The translations under genes and the position numbers were made by a program. A stretch of DNA of 52,098 nucleotides from Planctomycetota bacterium (GTDB lineage Bacteria; Planctomycetota; Planctomycetia; Planctomycetales; Planctomycetaceae), in contig QWPB01000013.1 in NCBI GenBank assembly GCA_003671275.1, positions 1 through 52,098 of the forward strand. Reading direction: 5' to 3'. How positions within the stretch are numbered: the first letter of the stretch is position 1; each line of letters opens with the position of its first letter. Below the pieces are notes generated by a model that did not search any database, was not told the DNA's origin, and saw nothing but the letters and a program-made list of their open reading frames with translations. Below, piece after piece: positions 42,833 through 51,889 of the stretch.

Positions 42833-44077
42833 TCAGACGGCTTTGGCCTGTGGCGGCAGATCGAGCTTGGCACACTTGCCAATCTCGCGAACGGCCTGAC
42901 GCAGGCGGTTCGAGTTCTCAACGATCGCCAGTCGCAAATAGCCTTCGCCTTCTTCTCCGAAACCTCGACCGGGGCTGACAGCGACGCCCCCCTCTTCAAG
43001 AAGCTTCATGGAAAAGTTGATCGACCCCATACCCGCAAACTGGTCGGGGATCTTCGCCCAGACGAACATCCCCGCACGGGGCCGTTCGACATTCCAGCCC
43101 AGCCGGTTCAGTCCGTCACACAGCACATCGCGGCGGCTCTGGTATTCCTTGGCCATCGCTTCGACCGCATCGTCGCAATGTCGCATAGCGATGATGGCGG
43201 CGATCTGAATTGCCTGGAAAATCCCGTAGTCGTAGTAGCCCTTGATCGTGTGCAGGGCGCGAATCATCTCGGCATTGCCGCAGCAGAAGCCGACTCGCCA
43301 GCCAGCCATGCTGTAACTTTTGCTCATCGTGGTGAACTCGACACCAACATCGAGCGCACCGGGCGAGGCCAGGAAGCTGGGGGCCTTGTAGCCGTCGTAA
43401 CAGACATCCGCGTAGGCGAAGTCACTGATGACCAGGAAGCCGTACTTCTTGGCGAGCTTCACCAGATCGTCCCAGAAGCTCTGATCAATCACCGTCGAGC
43501 TGGGATTGTGCGGGAAGTTGGCGATCACCAGCTTCGGCTTCGGGTAGAGGTGCTCGCAGGTATAGGCCACGTTCGACAGGAACTTTTCCGGGTTCCGTAC
43601 GTCGAGATGGATCACGTTCCCGCCCGCCATCACGACGGCGTACGTGTGAATCGGGAATGTCGGCGAAGGCGAGATGGCTGTGTCACCCGGTCCCATCAGG
43701 GCCAGGCACATATGACTGAACCCCTCCTTGGAGCCAATGGTGGCGATGACGTTCTTCTCGGGATCGAGCTTCACTCCGTACTTGCGGTCATAGCGGATCG
43801 CGACTTCCTTGCGGAGGTTCCCGATGCCGTTCGCGACCGAGTAGCGATGATTCTTCGGGTCAGCCAGAGCTTCCGCCAGCTTGTCCTGAATGATCTGCTC
43901 GGGTGGGTCTGTCGGATTCCCCATCCCGAGGTCAATGACATCGGTCCCCGCCTTCCGCATCTCGTACTTCACCTTGTTAATCTTGGCGAAGAGGTACGGG
44001 GGCAGTCGTCGCATCCGCTCTGCGACGGGAATAGAGAACGGGTTGTCGGCAAACGGGATTTCAGATTCGTTACGCAT
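42833..44077 (-). CDS. PLP-dependent class I/II aminotransferase (alanine/LL-DAP aminotransferase-like)
   Basis: 414 aa from ATG 44077, fold type I. The N-terminal block [38 protein letters not shown] and the PLP lysine in [13 protein letters not shown] match the AlaC/YfdZ and DapL-like group. ANFPHNPSS (the Asn of the PLP pocket), [14 protein letters not shown] and the carboxylate-binding Arg in [12 protein letters not shown] are intact. AlaC-type enzymes make alanine or glutamate-derived products; the LL-diaminopimelate route is a second option. Sequence reading alone cannot separate them, so no symbol is given. A longer N-terminal form back to 44128 is not supported. Confidence 0.88.
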   Translation of the reverse strand: MRNESEIPFADNPFSIPVAERMRRLPPYLFAKINKVKYEMRKAGTDVIDLGMGNPTDPPEQIIQDKLAEALADPKNHRYSVANGIGNLRKEVAIRYDRKYGVKLDPEKNVIATIGSKEGFSHMCLALMGPGDTAISPSPTFPIHTYAVVMAGGNVIHLDVRNPEKFLSNVAYTCEHLYPKPKLVIANFPHNPSSTVIDQSFWDDLVKLAKKYGFLVISDFAYADVCYDGYKAPSFLASPGALDVGVEFTTMSKSYSMAGWRVGFCCGNAEMIRALHTIKGYYDYGIFQAIQIAAIIAMRHCDDAVEAMAKEYQSRRDVLCDGLNRLGWNVERPRAGMFVWAKIPDQFAGMGSINFSMKLLEEGGVAVSPGRGFGEEGEGYLRLAIVENSNRLRQAVREIGKCAKLDLPPQAKAV

Positions 44078-44612
44078 GACCGAGGCCTGGAGAAGGGGCA
44101 AAAATGATCGAAACCCCAGCCAGGACACGACTTGGCTGTGGACGGTTCGCCCCTGTTCGGATGATTATAGGGAATCCTCCGCTGGCAATCGAGATCGGTC
44201 ACAACGGTTCTTCCTCTTCAGCCAAGAGTGCCGATTTTGACAGGTTTACGGCGGGGACCGAATCACCGCCCGCAAGGTCGGATGGTCTGAACCGGGCCGC
44301 CGGTACGCAATCCAGGGCACGAAAAACCCCTTTCACTCACGGCTCGTCACGCCTGAGCCACGGAATCATCCGATAACATGCTTTTCGTCAGCCGCAAAAC
44401 TCCCGTAGATGGGATGCCGCTTCTCCCAACGTTTCACGTTCCGGGTGAAACCACAGCCGTTTGTTCGCCCGCCCCCACTCGGAATTCCAGAAACGGTACC
44501 GACATTCACGCGGCTCCATGCCATGGCACCCGTCGCGATGCCTCCCGGTCGCACTTCCCGTTCGGACAGGGCCAATCCTACAATCGCAGCCTTGCCCCCT
44601 TTTGAGGCCGCG
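44078..44612. other. Divergent intergenic region without a supported gene
   Basis: About 535 bases between the aminotransferase (leftward) and glcE (rightward). Open frames here have no domain signals. GlcE-type proteins begin close to QTFAPTS, so the frame that runs on upstream to 44409 is probably not translated. No known RNA motif is seen. Confidence 0.45.
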
Positions 44613-45839
44613 ATGCGCATGCAGACCTTTGCTCCCACGTCCATTGACCAGCTACAAGGTTATCTGGAGGAGGACGCTGTACCCCATCGGCGGTCACTGG
44701 CTCTCATCGGGGGAGGAACGGCACTCCGTTGCGGTTTCCCACTGAAGCGGGAGTGTGTTCGCGTGGAACTGGCGGGGTTGTCGCGAGTGGTGGATTACCC
44801 CGCACGGGACATGACAATCACTGTCGAAGCTGGAATTTGCGTGGCCGAACTCCAAAGAGTGCTGGGCACCGAGCGACAGCGATTGTCGCTCGATCTGCCA
44901 CAAGCGGCGGACGCTACGATCGGCGGAGCGATCGCAACAAATGCTGGCGGTTCCCGTCGTCTGGGGCATGGAACATTCCGAGACTATCTGATCGGAATGG
45001 CGGCCCTGGATGGTCAGGGGAGGGCGTTCCATGCGGGTGGCCGAGTCGTCAAGAATGTGGCCGGTTACGACCTGTGCAAGTTGATGATCGGGTCGCAAGG
45101 CTCGCTGGGGATTCTCACCGAGGTGACACTCAAAGTCCGACCTCTGCCGGAACTGCTAGAAGTGGTGTTGCTGGCCTACGATTCTTCCGATGCGGTTGAA
45201 GTGGCATTGCAGCACATGGTGACCACCGCGACGCGCCCCGTTGCGGTTGATCTGTTCAACGCTCTGGGAATTGAACGCTTGCAGAGTCTGGCGGGACTCC
45301 CACTGCCCCAGGGGCGGTATCTGCTGGTCGTCGTATTGGAAGGCAGTGAACGCGAAGTCCGCTGGCAGGTCCAGACACTGCTCGATGAAATGCAGCCGAC
45401 CCGACCGATCGCGGATGAAGCCATCGGGCCGTTGGAATCCGCCGTTCTGATGCAGGCCCTGACGGAATTCACGGCGGTCGCTGCCGATACACCACAGGCC
45501 CACTTGAGTGTGCCGCCTTCCTCGCTGTCCAAAGTCGTTTCGGAACTGAACCTGCAGGGGTTCTGGATTCAGGCCCACGCGGCCAATGGCCAGGTGCGGG
45601 CAATCTTTCCCGAACGCTGGTCGACCGGGGAATCACTTCCACAGAACTGGGACAAAGTCCTGGAGGTCGCCACCCTCGTTCGAGGACAGGCGGTTCTGGT
45701 GGGAGGGATCGAACGGATTCGAAACCATATGCCCGTGATGGGCCATCGCCGCGACGATTGGTCAATCATGGAAGGGATCAAACAACAGCTGGACCCCCAC
45801 GATCTCCTCAACCCTGGACGGGTGCGATTTCACAGTTAA
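44613..45839 (+). CDS. glcE: Glycolate oxidase FAD-binding subunit GlcE
   Basis: 408 aa, PCMH/VAO-type FAD domain then a C-terminal FAD-linked oxidase domain. LALIGGGTALRCGFPL, ISVEAG-like TITVEAGICVAELQ, ATIGGAIATNAGGSRRLGHG, VVKNVAGYDLCKLMIGSQGS and LGILTEVTLKVRPLPE are the FAD contacts expected of GlcE. The family is part of the GlcDEF complex that oxidises glycolate to glyoxylate. Start at ATG 44613, with GAGG ahead; the frame upstream is probably not translated. glcD and glcF are not beside it, so they would have to lie elsewhere. It converges on the isomerase gene with only 14 bases between stops. Confidence 0.88.
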   Translation: MRMQTFAPTSIDQLQGYLEEDAVPHRRSLALIGGGTALRCGFPLKRECVRVELAGLSRVVDYPARDMTITVEAGICVAELQRVLGTERQRLSLDLPQAADATIGGAIATNAGGSRRLGHGTFRDYLIGMAALDGQGRAFHAGGRVVKNVAGYDLCKLMIGSQGSLGILTEVTLKVRPLPELLEVVLLAYDSSDAVEVALQHMVTTATRPVAVDLFNALGIERLQSLAGLPLPQGRYLLVVVLEGSEREVRWQVQTLLDEMQPTRPIADEAIGPLESAVLMQALTEFTAVAADTPQAHLSVPPSSLSKVVSELNLQGFWIQAHAANGQVRAIFPERWSTGESLPQNWDKVLEVATLVRGQAVLVGGIERIRNHMPVMGHRRDDWSIMEGIKQQLDPHDLLNPGRVRFHS

Positions 45840-45853
45840 ACATTTGGCTGCTG

Positions 45854-46693
45854 CTACGCCCCGAACAGTTCACGGTACAGACGAATGGTCTGTTCCGCAG
45901 CTGCGTCGGAATTGGGCCAGGGCAGACACTCCGCGGAGACATACCCGCCATAGCCAACCTCACGCAGGGCCGCCACAATGGGAGGCCAGTCCATATGACC
46001 CACTCCCACGGCACAGCGGGTGGTGTCGACGCAGTGTACATGCCCCAGCCAGCGTCCTGACTGACGAATCCCCGCCGCGATGTTGACCTCTTCGATGTTC
46101 ATATGGAACAGGTCCGCCAGCAGACGCGTGTTGGTGGCTCCGAACTCCTCCAGCAGCAATACTCCCTCTCCCTGTGTCTGACAGAGATTGGTTTCGTACC
46201 GGTTGAGCGGTTCATAGATCAGGGGGACGTTGTATTGGCGGGCATGTTCTCCCAGATCGACCAGGGCCTCTCCCAACCAGCCCATCGCAGTGGCTTTGCT
46301 GACTTCACCACCCCACCGGCCCTGCATCGATCCAATAATCGCCGGCGCTCCGTTCACGCCCCCGAAGTCGATCATCGACCGTACGAAATCCATGGCCTGG
46401 CGGCGAATGGCCGAGTCCGGATCAGTGAGCCGCAACTGGCGGACTACCCACCCCGCACCGGTACCGACCGCCGCCAGCTTGAGCCCGGTATCTTTCAGTG
46501 ATTGACGCAGTGTCGACGGAGAGACGGTGTCCGGCCCTGGGGCGAACAGCTCGATCGCATCAAAGCCGAGTGCTGCAGCCCGCTCGATGCCGTGGTTGAG
46601 ATCGTCCCAATAAACGAACGGCCCCCCTTTCGCCTGGGGGACCAGCGAGATCGTCACAGCGGTAGAAATTCGAGAAGGCATCGAAGGCTTCAA
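45854..46693 (-). CDS. Sugar phosphate isomerase/epimerase (xylose isomerase-like TIM barrel)
   Basis: 279 aa, AP-endonuclease-2 superfamily. The metal and catalytic residues run in the usual order: YEPLNRYE (Glu), LADLFHMNIEE (Asp, His), LGHVHCVDTTR (His) and VSAECLPWP (Glu). The N-terminal part has ALGFDAIELFAPGP and KLAAVGTGAGWVV. Members isomerise or epimerise ketoses, or act on inositol derivatives; the precise sugar is unknown. It overlaps the M28 peptidase gene by four bases (ATGA), so it is the last gene of an operon with tatA and the peptidase. Confidence 0.88.
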   Translation of the reverse strand: MKPSMPSRISTAVTISLVPQAKGGPFVYWDDLNHGIERAAALGFDAIELFAPGPDTVSPSTLRQSLKDTGLKLAAVGTGAGWVVRQLRLTDPDSAIRRQAMDFVRSMIDFGGVNGAPAIIGSMQGRWGGEVSKATAMGWLGEALVDLGEHARQYNVPLIYEPLNRYETNLCQTQGEGVLLLEEFGATNTRLLADLFHMNIEEVNIAAGIRQSGRWLGHVHCVDTTRCAVGVGHMDWPPIVAALREVGYGGYVSAECLPWPNSDAAAEQTIRLYRELFGA

Positions 46694-48207
46694 CGAGAGG
46701 GTTCTGGAGAGTTGGGATTCCCACTGCCGTTCGCTGTGGGAGTGGCTTCCGTTTCAGGCGAGGGCGGGATCAGGCGGATGCGTCCAGCCCGTTCGACCTG
46801 CCAGCGCCGCTGACGGAATCGCGGAGTCGGTTCCACAACCCCGAGCAGGTGATCGCCCGGCAGGAAACCGGCCGCAGCGGCCTCGCTCTGTGGCTGCACG
46901 CGGGTCAGGATCGAAGTCTCAGGTTCAGGAGGGTCCAGGGCGATGGACATTCCATCAGGCAGGGGACAGCCTCGTAACTGGATCGTGAGTTCCGCCGGAG
47001 AACCCTCAGCGGCCCGCCGGACGAAGAGCGTCGATTCGCAAGGTGCCGACCGCAACAAGGCCATGAAATCTTGGGTATCGCGGACTGCCGTCGAGTTGAC
47101 CCGGACAATCTCATCTCCTGGCTGTAAGCCAGCCATCGCCGCAGGCGAATTGGATTCGATCAGCGTGACAATCAAGGGCATTCCCGGACGCCAGTTTGGC
47201 GACCAGGAGACCCCCAATCGGCCCGGCGGGATGTTCTGAGGCAACGCAGCCACGACCTCACGACGGCTCTCTCCCCGGAACTGCAAGGCCCCGGGACGCT
47301 GGTCATTGGCGAGTTCCGTGATACATCGGGTCATGACCCGGCCCACGCGACAAATCCCCTCGACATTCAACTTTTCGACATCGTCGCTCGGACGGTGGTA
47401 GTCGTAATGCAGTCCCGTAAACGGCATCAGGTAAGGAATGTGCCTCTGATAAAACGAGTGCTGATCACTATCGTCTCGCTGTGACCAGTCGAAGTCGAGA
47501 TGCATATCACTCTGGTTGGCATGTATCATCTGGGAACGTAACCGCAGGGCTGTCCGAACCCCGAACACCGTCAGGCGATCGTCTTTCAACCGCCCCACCA
47601 TGTCAAAATTGACATAGAACTTAATGGGAGCCAACGTGGGCTGAGATTTCAGCCAGTGCTCGGAGCCTAACAACCCTTTCTCTTCCGCATCCCAGAACGC
47701 AATGACCACGGTCCGGCTCAGTGGTGCCCCCAGTCGAAGGGCCTCCGCAATTTCCAGCAAGCACGAAACTCCGCTGGCATTATCGTCCGCACCGTTATGG
47801 ATCTGGCCGAACGGGCCCTGACTATTGGTCCGGTTCCCGAACCCCACATGGTCGAAATGAGCCCCGAGGACGATCCACTCGTCTGTCAGCTGGGGATCCC
47901 CGCCTGGTAAGACCGCAATCACATTCTGAAATCCCTGCCCAAACGGCTGGCGAAAATCATCACCCGTCTGAGGTTGTAATCCCAGGTTTTTCAATTCATG
48001 GGCGAGGTAGGCGGCAGTGGCCAGACCGCCTTCGGTCCCCGCATCGCGCCCCTGCAATGTGTCACTGGCCAGAAAATCCACAATGGGCTGAATTTCTGAC
48101 ACCGTAATGGATGCGGGAGACGGTTCCTCAGCGTGACACAGCGAGGCTCCTGGAAATCCCCACAGCATCCCCAAAACCGCGCTCAGTCCCAGCTTAGCGC
48201 GGACCAT
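46690..48207 (-). CDS. Secreted M28-family zinc peptidase with PDZ domain
   Basis: 505 aa from ATG 48207, with signal peptide MVRAKLGLSAVLGMLWGFPG. Metal ligands of the M28 aminopeptidase family are in place: AHFDHVGFG (His), HNGADDNASGV (Asp), WDAEEKGLLGS (Glu pair), NFDMVGRL (Asp) and FTGLHYDYHRPSDD (His). It removes N-terminal residues from peptides in the periplasm. A PDZ domain follows at about 320-410 (LIESNSPAAMAGLQPGDEI, VNSTAVRDTQDF), and a second, weaker one may lie at 430-470. The frame upstream of 48207 overlaps tatA and is not coding. tatA ends 4 bases before this gene starts, and the isomerase overlaps its end. Confidence 0.92.
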   Translation of the reverse strand: MVRAKLGLSAVLGMLWGFPGASLCHAEEPSPASITVSEIQPIVDFLASDTLQGRDAGTEGGLATAAYLAHELKNLGLQPQTGDDFRQPFGQGFQNVIAVLPGGDPQLTDEWIVLGAHFDHVGFGNRTNSQGPFGQIHNGADDNASGVSCLLEIAEALRLGAPLSRTVVIAFWDAEEKGLLGSEHWLKSQPTLAPIKFYVNFDMVGRLKDDRLTVFGVRTALRLRSQMIHANQSDMHLDFDWSQRDDSDQHSFYQRHIPYLMPFTGLHYDYHRPSDDVEKLNVEGICRVGRVMTRCITELANDQRPGALQFRGESRREVVAALPQNIPPGRLGVSWSPNWRPGMPLIVTLIESNSPAAMAGLQPGDEIVRVNSTAVRDTQDFMALLRSAPCESTLFVRRAAEGSPAELTIQLRGCPLPDGMSIALDPPEPETSILTRVQPQSEAAAAGFLPGDHLLGVVEPTPRFRQRRWQVERAGRIRLIPPSPETEATPTANGSGNPNSPEPSR

Positions 48208-48211
48208 CTCA

Positions 48212-48397
48212 CTAGCCCCCGATCTGCTGGGGAGGCTCCGGCTTGGTGGTGTCGTCGTTCTCGCCTTCCTTGATCCCTTTTTTGAATTCCGTGATCGACT
48301 TGCCGACGGAGCGCATCGTCTGGGGAAGGCGACTTCCAAACAACAAGAGCGCCACCGCCGCCACGATGAGCAACTCCACATGGTTGAATCCGAACAT
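48212..48397 (-). CDS. tatA: Sec-independent translocase protein TatA/E
   Basis: 61 aa: MFGFNHVELLIVAAVALLLF is the single membrane helix (FG doublet at the start of the helix hinge), then GSRLPQTMRSVGKSITEFKK is the amphipathic helix that lines the Tat pore, and the charged tail GENDDTTKPEPPQQIGG is disordered. It forms the pore for folded proteins. The GAGAGG ribosome site fixes the start; a longer frame is spurious. tatC is not in the window. It is the first gene of a likely three-gene operon with the M28 peptidase and isomerase. Confidence 0.93.
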   Translation of the reverse strand: MFGFNHVELLIVAAVALLLFGSRLPQTMRSVGKSITEFKKGIKEGENDDTTKPEPPQQIGG

Positions 48398-48693
48398 CGG
48401 CGAAAATCCTCTCGGTTCCGATACCTCCGCGAAAGAGGCATCCCATCCCCGATTGTCGCGGAACAGCTCCAAGCAGCACGCGCTGCCCAAGGGCTCGTTT
48501 CGATTATCTCAGTCTACCCGGCCCAGCCCCGATTCTCAAATATCGATCGATTCGAGAAGCGATCACTTCATGCGAGTGGGAATTCCTGGTTGACAAACCC
48601 GCAAAGCGGAAGAGTTCGGGCAGATTCAGAATTGGTACTCAGACTTGACCGACAAGCCTGTCCGTGCGAACGGAACACAGAATCCGATCGGAC

Positions 48694-50358
48694 CTATAGC
48701 CACAGCAACCAGGCCAATCCAGCCATGCCAATCAGCCCCGCGACAGCCAATACCCAGACCCAGCCGGGCCAGCCCACACGCGGCTTCCGGACAGTGAATC
48801 GAGTGGTCGCCGACAATTCGATGCGGTCCCCAACTTTGGGAAGCGAGGTTTTGCGACTCTCCCCATTGGACTGAAAATTCACACCCCCAATGGCGGACAG
48901 CACCCATTTCTGCCCGTCAAAGGCCAGTCGACAATGGTGCAGGGCCAGTTCCGGATCGGCGAATACATGATCGCAATCGCCCGCTCGACCCAGCAGGTTG
49001 TCGCTGCGATCCACCAGCATCTGGTCTCCCTGCTCGAACACCAGAAGCAGACGCTGATCGACTTCGACGCGGGTCACGGGCGGGGCAGGCGCGGACGGTT
49101 TCCGGGGACGGACCACGTTTGGAGTGGTCGTCGATTCGACGGACAGTCTTCGCTCGGGACGGGGTTCGACCTTCGTCGGATCTTTATTGACAGCTGTTGA
49201 AATTCGGGCGGTCGAGGACCGATGAAGCGCCGCAGAGCCTGACAAGGAGACCGCCAATCCACGCTCCTCGGCTCGTTGGCGGCGGCGCTGCACGATCTCC
49301 GAATAGACAAACGGGACGGACTTTCGCTTGGAGAAGGGAGCCAGTGCGTCGATCACGTCCTGCATCGACTGCGGGCGATCGGCGGGCGATTTGGCCATCA
49401 TTCGCTCAACCAATTGACTGAGCGCTGGGGGAATATCCGGAACCAGATCCACCAGTTGAGGCACCGGTTGATGGCGGTGCGCCTCCAGCACCTTGGGAAT
49501 CGTCGGCTCGTGGTAGGCCCGCCGCGCGGCCAGGATCGCAAACAAAGTGCAGCCCAAGGCGTAAATGTCGGCCTGAGCCGTCACTAACAGGCTGTCGCGG
49601 GCCTGCTCCGGAGGCATGTAATCGTAGGTCCCCAAACAGTCGTGTCCAAAGATCATCGACAGGGAAAACTCTTCGTCGTGTGCCAACTGGTCCGCCAACG
49701 TCAGGCCAAAATCGACGACCTTCACCAGCCCGCTGCGATCGACAAGGATATTGTCAGGCTTCAGGTCCCGATGGACCATCCCCAACTTGTGGATCTCCTG
49801 AACCCCCTGAGCTGCTTGAGTGATCATGTCACAGGCGGCCCCGATCGGGAGCCGTCCGGCAATCGAGACCAATTCCTGAAGCGTGATCCCTTCGAATAGT
49901 TCCAAGGCGACATAATCGGTCTGACCGAAGACTTCTTCCGCGGTCCCCGAGTCGTAAGTCTCGACCAGATGGGGATGGTGAAACAGCCTACCCGCCCGGT
50001 CTTCGAGGCGAAACCGGGCCCGCATGCCCGCATCATTCCGGAATCGCTCCGACAGGACTTTCAGAGCGACAATGCGTCCCGTCGACCGCTGCAAGGCACG
50101 ATACACCGTGCCCATGCCGCCCCAGCCCATCGGTTCCTGAATCACATAATCGGCAATCTTCAACCGCCGGTGATTACCCCGCAGCAGTTCGCTGGCCTGA
50201 AATGATGTCAGCAGTGACTGGTCGACCAGCTTCTGGGCCAGCACTTCGGGTTCCGCCTGAATCGCCTCGCGTCCCAGAACCTCAGCGACCCGCTGCGCGG
50301 GCAGCCAATCGCTGCGTCGCAGGGCCTCCAAGAACGAAGTTTGCTCTTGAGTCGCCAT
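48694..50358 (-). CDS. Ser/Thr protein kinase with FHA domain and C-terminal membrane helix
   Basis: 554 aa from ATG 50358. Residues 1-70 form the same helical module as in the kinase at 10762 (SFLEALRRSDWLPAQRV, LVDQSLLTSFQASELLRG). The kinase domain (about 70-335) is complete: GWGGMG loop (78-83), K100, HRDLKPDN (196-203), DFG (216-218), PPE (249-251, Pro replacing Ala in APE). A basic Ser/Thr-rich linker leads to an FHA domain at about 445-525 (LLGRAGDCDHVFADPEL, ALHHCRLAFDGQKWVL), which binds phosphothreonine. The Ser and Asn of a classical FHA site are only partly recognisable. A C-terminal helix (WPGWVWVLAVAGLIGMAGLA) anchors it in the membrane. It probably phosphorylates itself or a partner that the FHA then binds. 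Confidence 0.9.
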   Translation of the reverse strand: MATQEQTSFLEALRRSDWLPAQRVAEVLGREAIQAEPEVLAQKLVDQSLLTSFQASELLRGNHRRLKIADYVIQEPMGWGGMGTVYRALQRSTGRIVALKVLSERFRNDAGMRARFRLEDRAGRLFHHPHLVETYDSGTAEEVFGQTDYVALELFEGITLQELVSIAGRLPIGAACDMITQAAQGVQEIHKLGMVHRDLKPDNILVDRSGLVKVVDFGLTLADQLAHDEEFSLSMIFGHDCLGTYDYMPPEQARDSLLVTAQADIYALGCTLFAILAARRAYHEPTIPKVLEAHRHQPVPQLVDLVPDIPPALSQLVERMMAKSPADRPQSMQDVIDALAPFSKRKSVPFVYSEIVQRRRQRAEERGLAVSLSGSAALHRSSTARISTAVNKDPTKVEPRPERRLSVESTTTPNVVRPRKPSAPAPPVTRVEVDQRLLLVFEQGDQMLVDRSDNLLGRAGDCDHVFADPELALHHCRLAFDGQKWVLSAIGGVNFQSNGESRKTSLPKVGDRIELSATTRFTVRKPRVGWPGWVWVLAVAGLIGMAGLAWLLWL

Positions 50359-50482
50359 ACAAGTCCCATGGAACCAGACGGGACAAGGGAACCGAATGTC
50401 CGCCAAGCATCCATTCAACTCTAGTTTACGAATTATCGACCATCAGTAGAAGTTCCTGACGGAATCGGAGAATGCTTTTCGA

Positions 50483-51241
50483 CTACTGCCGTTCAAAAAA
50501 GATCACGTGCTGGCGAGGCAACCCCGTGTAGGTTTTCTGCCACACCAGATTCAGTCCTTCAACGCTGGCCTCTCGCTTGACCTGTTTTTCGGCCATTTTG
50601 TGGACTTCTTTGATTAGGACACGCGGGTCTTCCTTGCGGTATTCCACAAATGCGACTCGGCCTCCAGACTTCAGGGATTTGGCAATCTCCGAAAGCATTT
50701 CATAGGGCATATCAAACTCATGGTACACATCGACCATAATAATCAGATCGACCGACCCCGGCTTCAGATTCGGAGAGGTCGTCGTGCCCAGTACCGGAAG
50801 AATATTCGTAATATTCTTCTTTTTGCAGTTCACCGCCAAGGCGTCCAGCATCTCTTGCTGGATGTCGACAGCCAGTACGGTTCCCTGAGGGCCGACCTGC
50901 TCCGACAGCAGCAGACTGATGACTCCCGAACCTGCCCCAATGTCCGCCACTGACTGACCGGGTTTCAGTTCGAGAGCCTTGACCAGGGCTGACAGGCCTT
51001 CTTCTTCTTCCCGCTCCGGGCGTTCCAGCCAGGAGATACCCTGGTGCCCCATGACATGAGCGATCTCGCGTCCCAAGTAGAACTTGCCAATCCCGTTCGG
51101 GTCGTGCTCTTCTCGGAATACGTACCGACCGCCGCTGGTGGGGTCCGCCGGTGGTGCGGGCTCTTCCGAGCACAGACTGTTCAGACAGCACAGGCTGTTC
51201 ACGCAACCGATCAGACAGACCGCCCATGCCGCGATGCGCAT
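50483..51241 (-). CDS. SAM-dependent methyltransferase with an export leader
   Basis: 252 aa. The first 25 residues (MRIAAWAVCLIGCVNSLCCL) form a short hydrophobic leader; LIGC could even be a lipobox. The catalytic part is a class I methyltransferase: motif I VADIGAGSGVISL (about residues 97-109), AVDIQQEMLDAL as the adenosyl-binding acidic strand, VDLIIMVDVYHEF as motif II and RVAFVEYRKED as motif III. The family uses S-adenosylmethionine, a cytoplasmic cofactor, so a leader is unexpected. The sequence ISWLERPEREEEEG is typical of a planctomycete/proteobacterial group of such proteins. The substrate is unknown. Confidence 0.85.
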   Translation of the reverse strand: MRIAAWAVCLIGCVNSLCCLNSLCSEEPAPPADPTSGGRYVFREEHDPNGIGKFYLGREIAHVMGHQGISWLERPEREEEEGLSALVKALELKPGQSVADIGAGSGVISLLLSEQVGPQGTVLAVDIQQEMLDALAVNCKKKNITNILPVLGTTTSPNLKPGSVDLIIMVDVYHEFDMPYEMLSEIAKSLKSGGRVAFVEYRKEDPRVLIKEVHKMAEKQVKREASVEGLNLVWQKTYTGLPRQHVIFFERQ

Positions 51242-51317
51242 CGGAGAGTTCCTCAGCGAACCATCTTGTCTTCCCGGATCGGTATCGATCCTTGGAGGGC
51301 GTTATCCCGCCTCGACT

Positions 51318-51677
51318 CTAGATCCCGGCCAACGCAGCCGCCTGATCATCCTTGATGTCAAACAGCTTATTCAGCTTGGTAATGGCGAACACTTCATAGA
51401 TGTCCGGGCGAATGGAGCACAGCTGCAGCTTCCCGCCAGCGGTCTTCACCTTGTTGTTCATGGTGATCAACTTGCCAAGCGCGGCACTCGACAGGTATTC
51501 CACGTTGGAGAAGTCCAGAACGATCTTCTTGCGTTTGTCCTGATCCACTAGACCAAATAGTTGGTTCCCGATCATCTGGATGTTGTTTTCGTCGAGGATT
51601 TTCTTGTCGATAAAGCGCGCCACAGTGACGTCGCCCACTTCCTCGATGTCCAAACGTCGTTGACCTGCCGGGGCCAT
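51318..51677 (-). CDS. STAS-domain anti-sigma factor antagonist
   Basis: 119 aa from ATG 51677 (a TTG at 51692 is also in frame). The STAS fold is plain: RRLDIEEVGDVTVARFIDKK, IVLDFSNVEYLSSAALGKLI and LQLCSIRPDIYEVFAITKLN. The serine pair in YLSSAALGKL is the phosphorylation site by which an anti-sigma kinase inactivates the antagonist. No anti-sigma kinase or PP2C phosphatase gene is next to it, and it could be controlled by one of the Ser/Thr kinases in the window, which is only a guess. Cytoplasmic. Confidence 0.9.
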   Translation of the reverse strand: MAPAGQRRLDIEEVGDVTVARFIDKKILDENNIQMIGNQLFGLVDQDKRKKIVLDFSNVEYLSSAALGKLITMNNKVKTAGGKLQLCSIRPDIYEVFAITKLNKLFDIKDDQAAALAGI

Positions 51678-51889
51678 AATGGGGATTCCCAAGTGAACAG
51701 TGACTGGAGGAGGTTGAACTTCCCCAGATTCCGGGCCGCGTCAAGTTGGATTGGCCCGAACCTGATATGTGTAGGGACGATCTTCTCGCGTGACATGGAG
51801 CGTGTCAAGTGAAGGTGGGGGAACGCCACATTTGCCAATTCCGTCAAGGAGCCTTCGAACCCCCTCCCCGCGCCCCTCGTTTTCGAAGA

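Noticed and set aside
42581-44107. Long plus-strand open frame of about 508 codons
   Set aside because: It lies entirely opposite hemB and the aminotransferase, both of which have complete catalytic motifs, so it is a shadow.
48630-48690. A full family B palindrome in front of tatA
   Set aside because: Only one arm-like fragment resembles the sequence after copy 1; no matching second arm is present, so it is noted only as a possible remnant.
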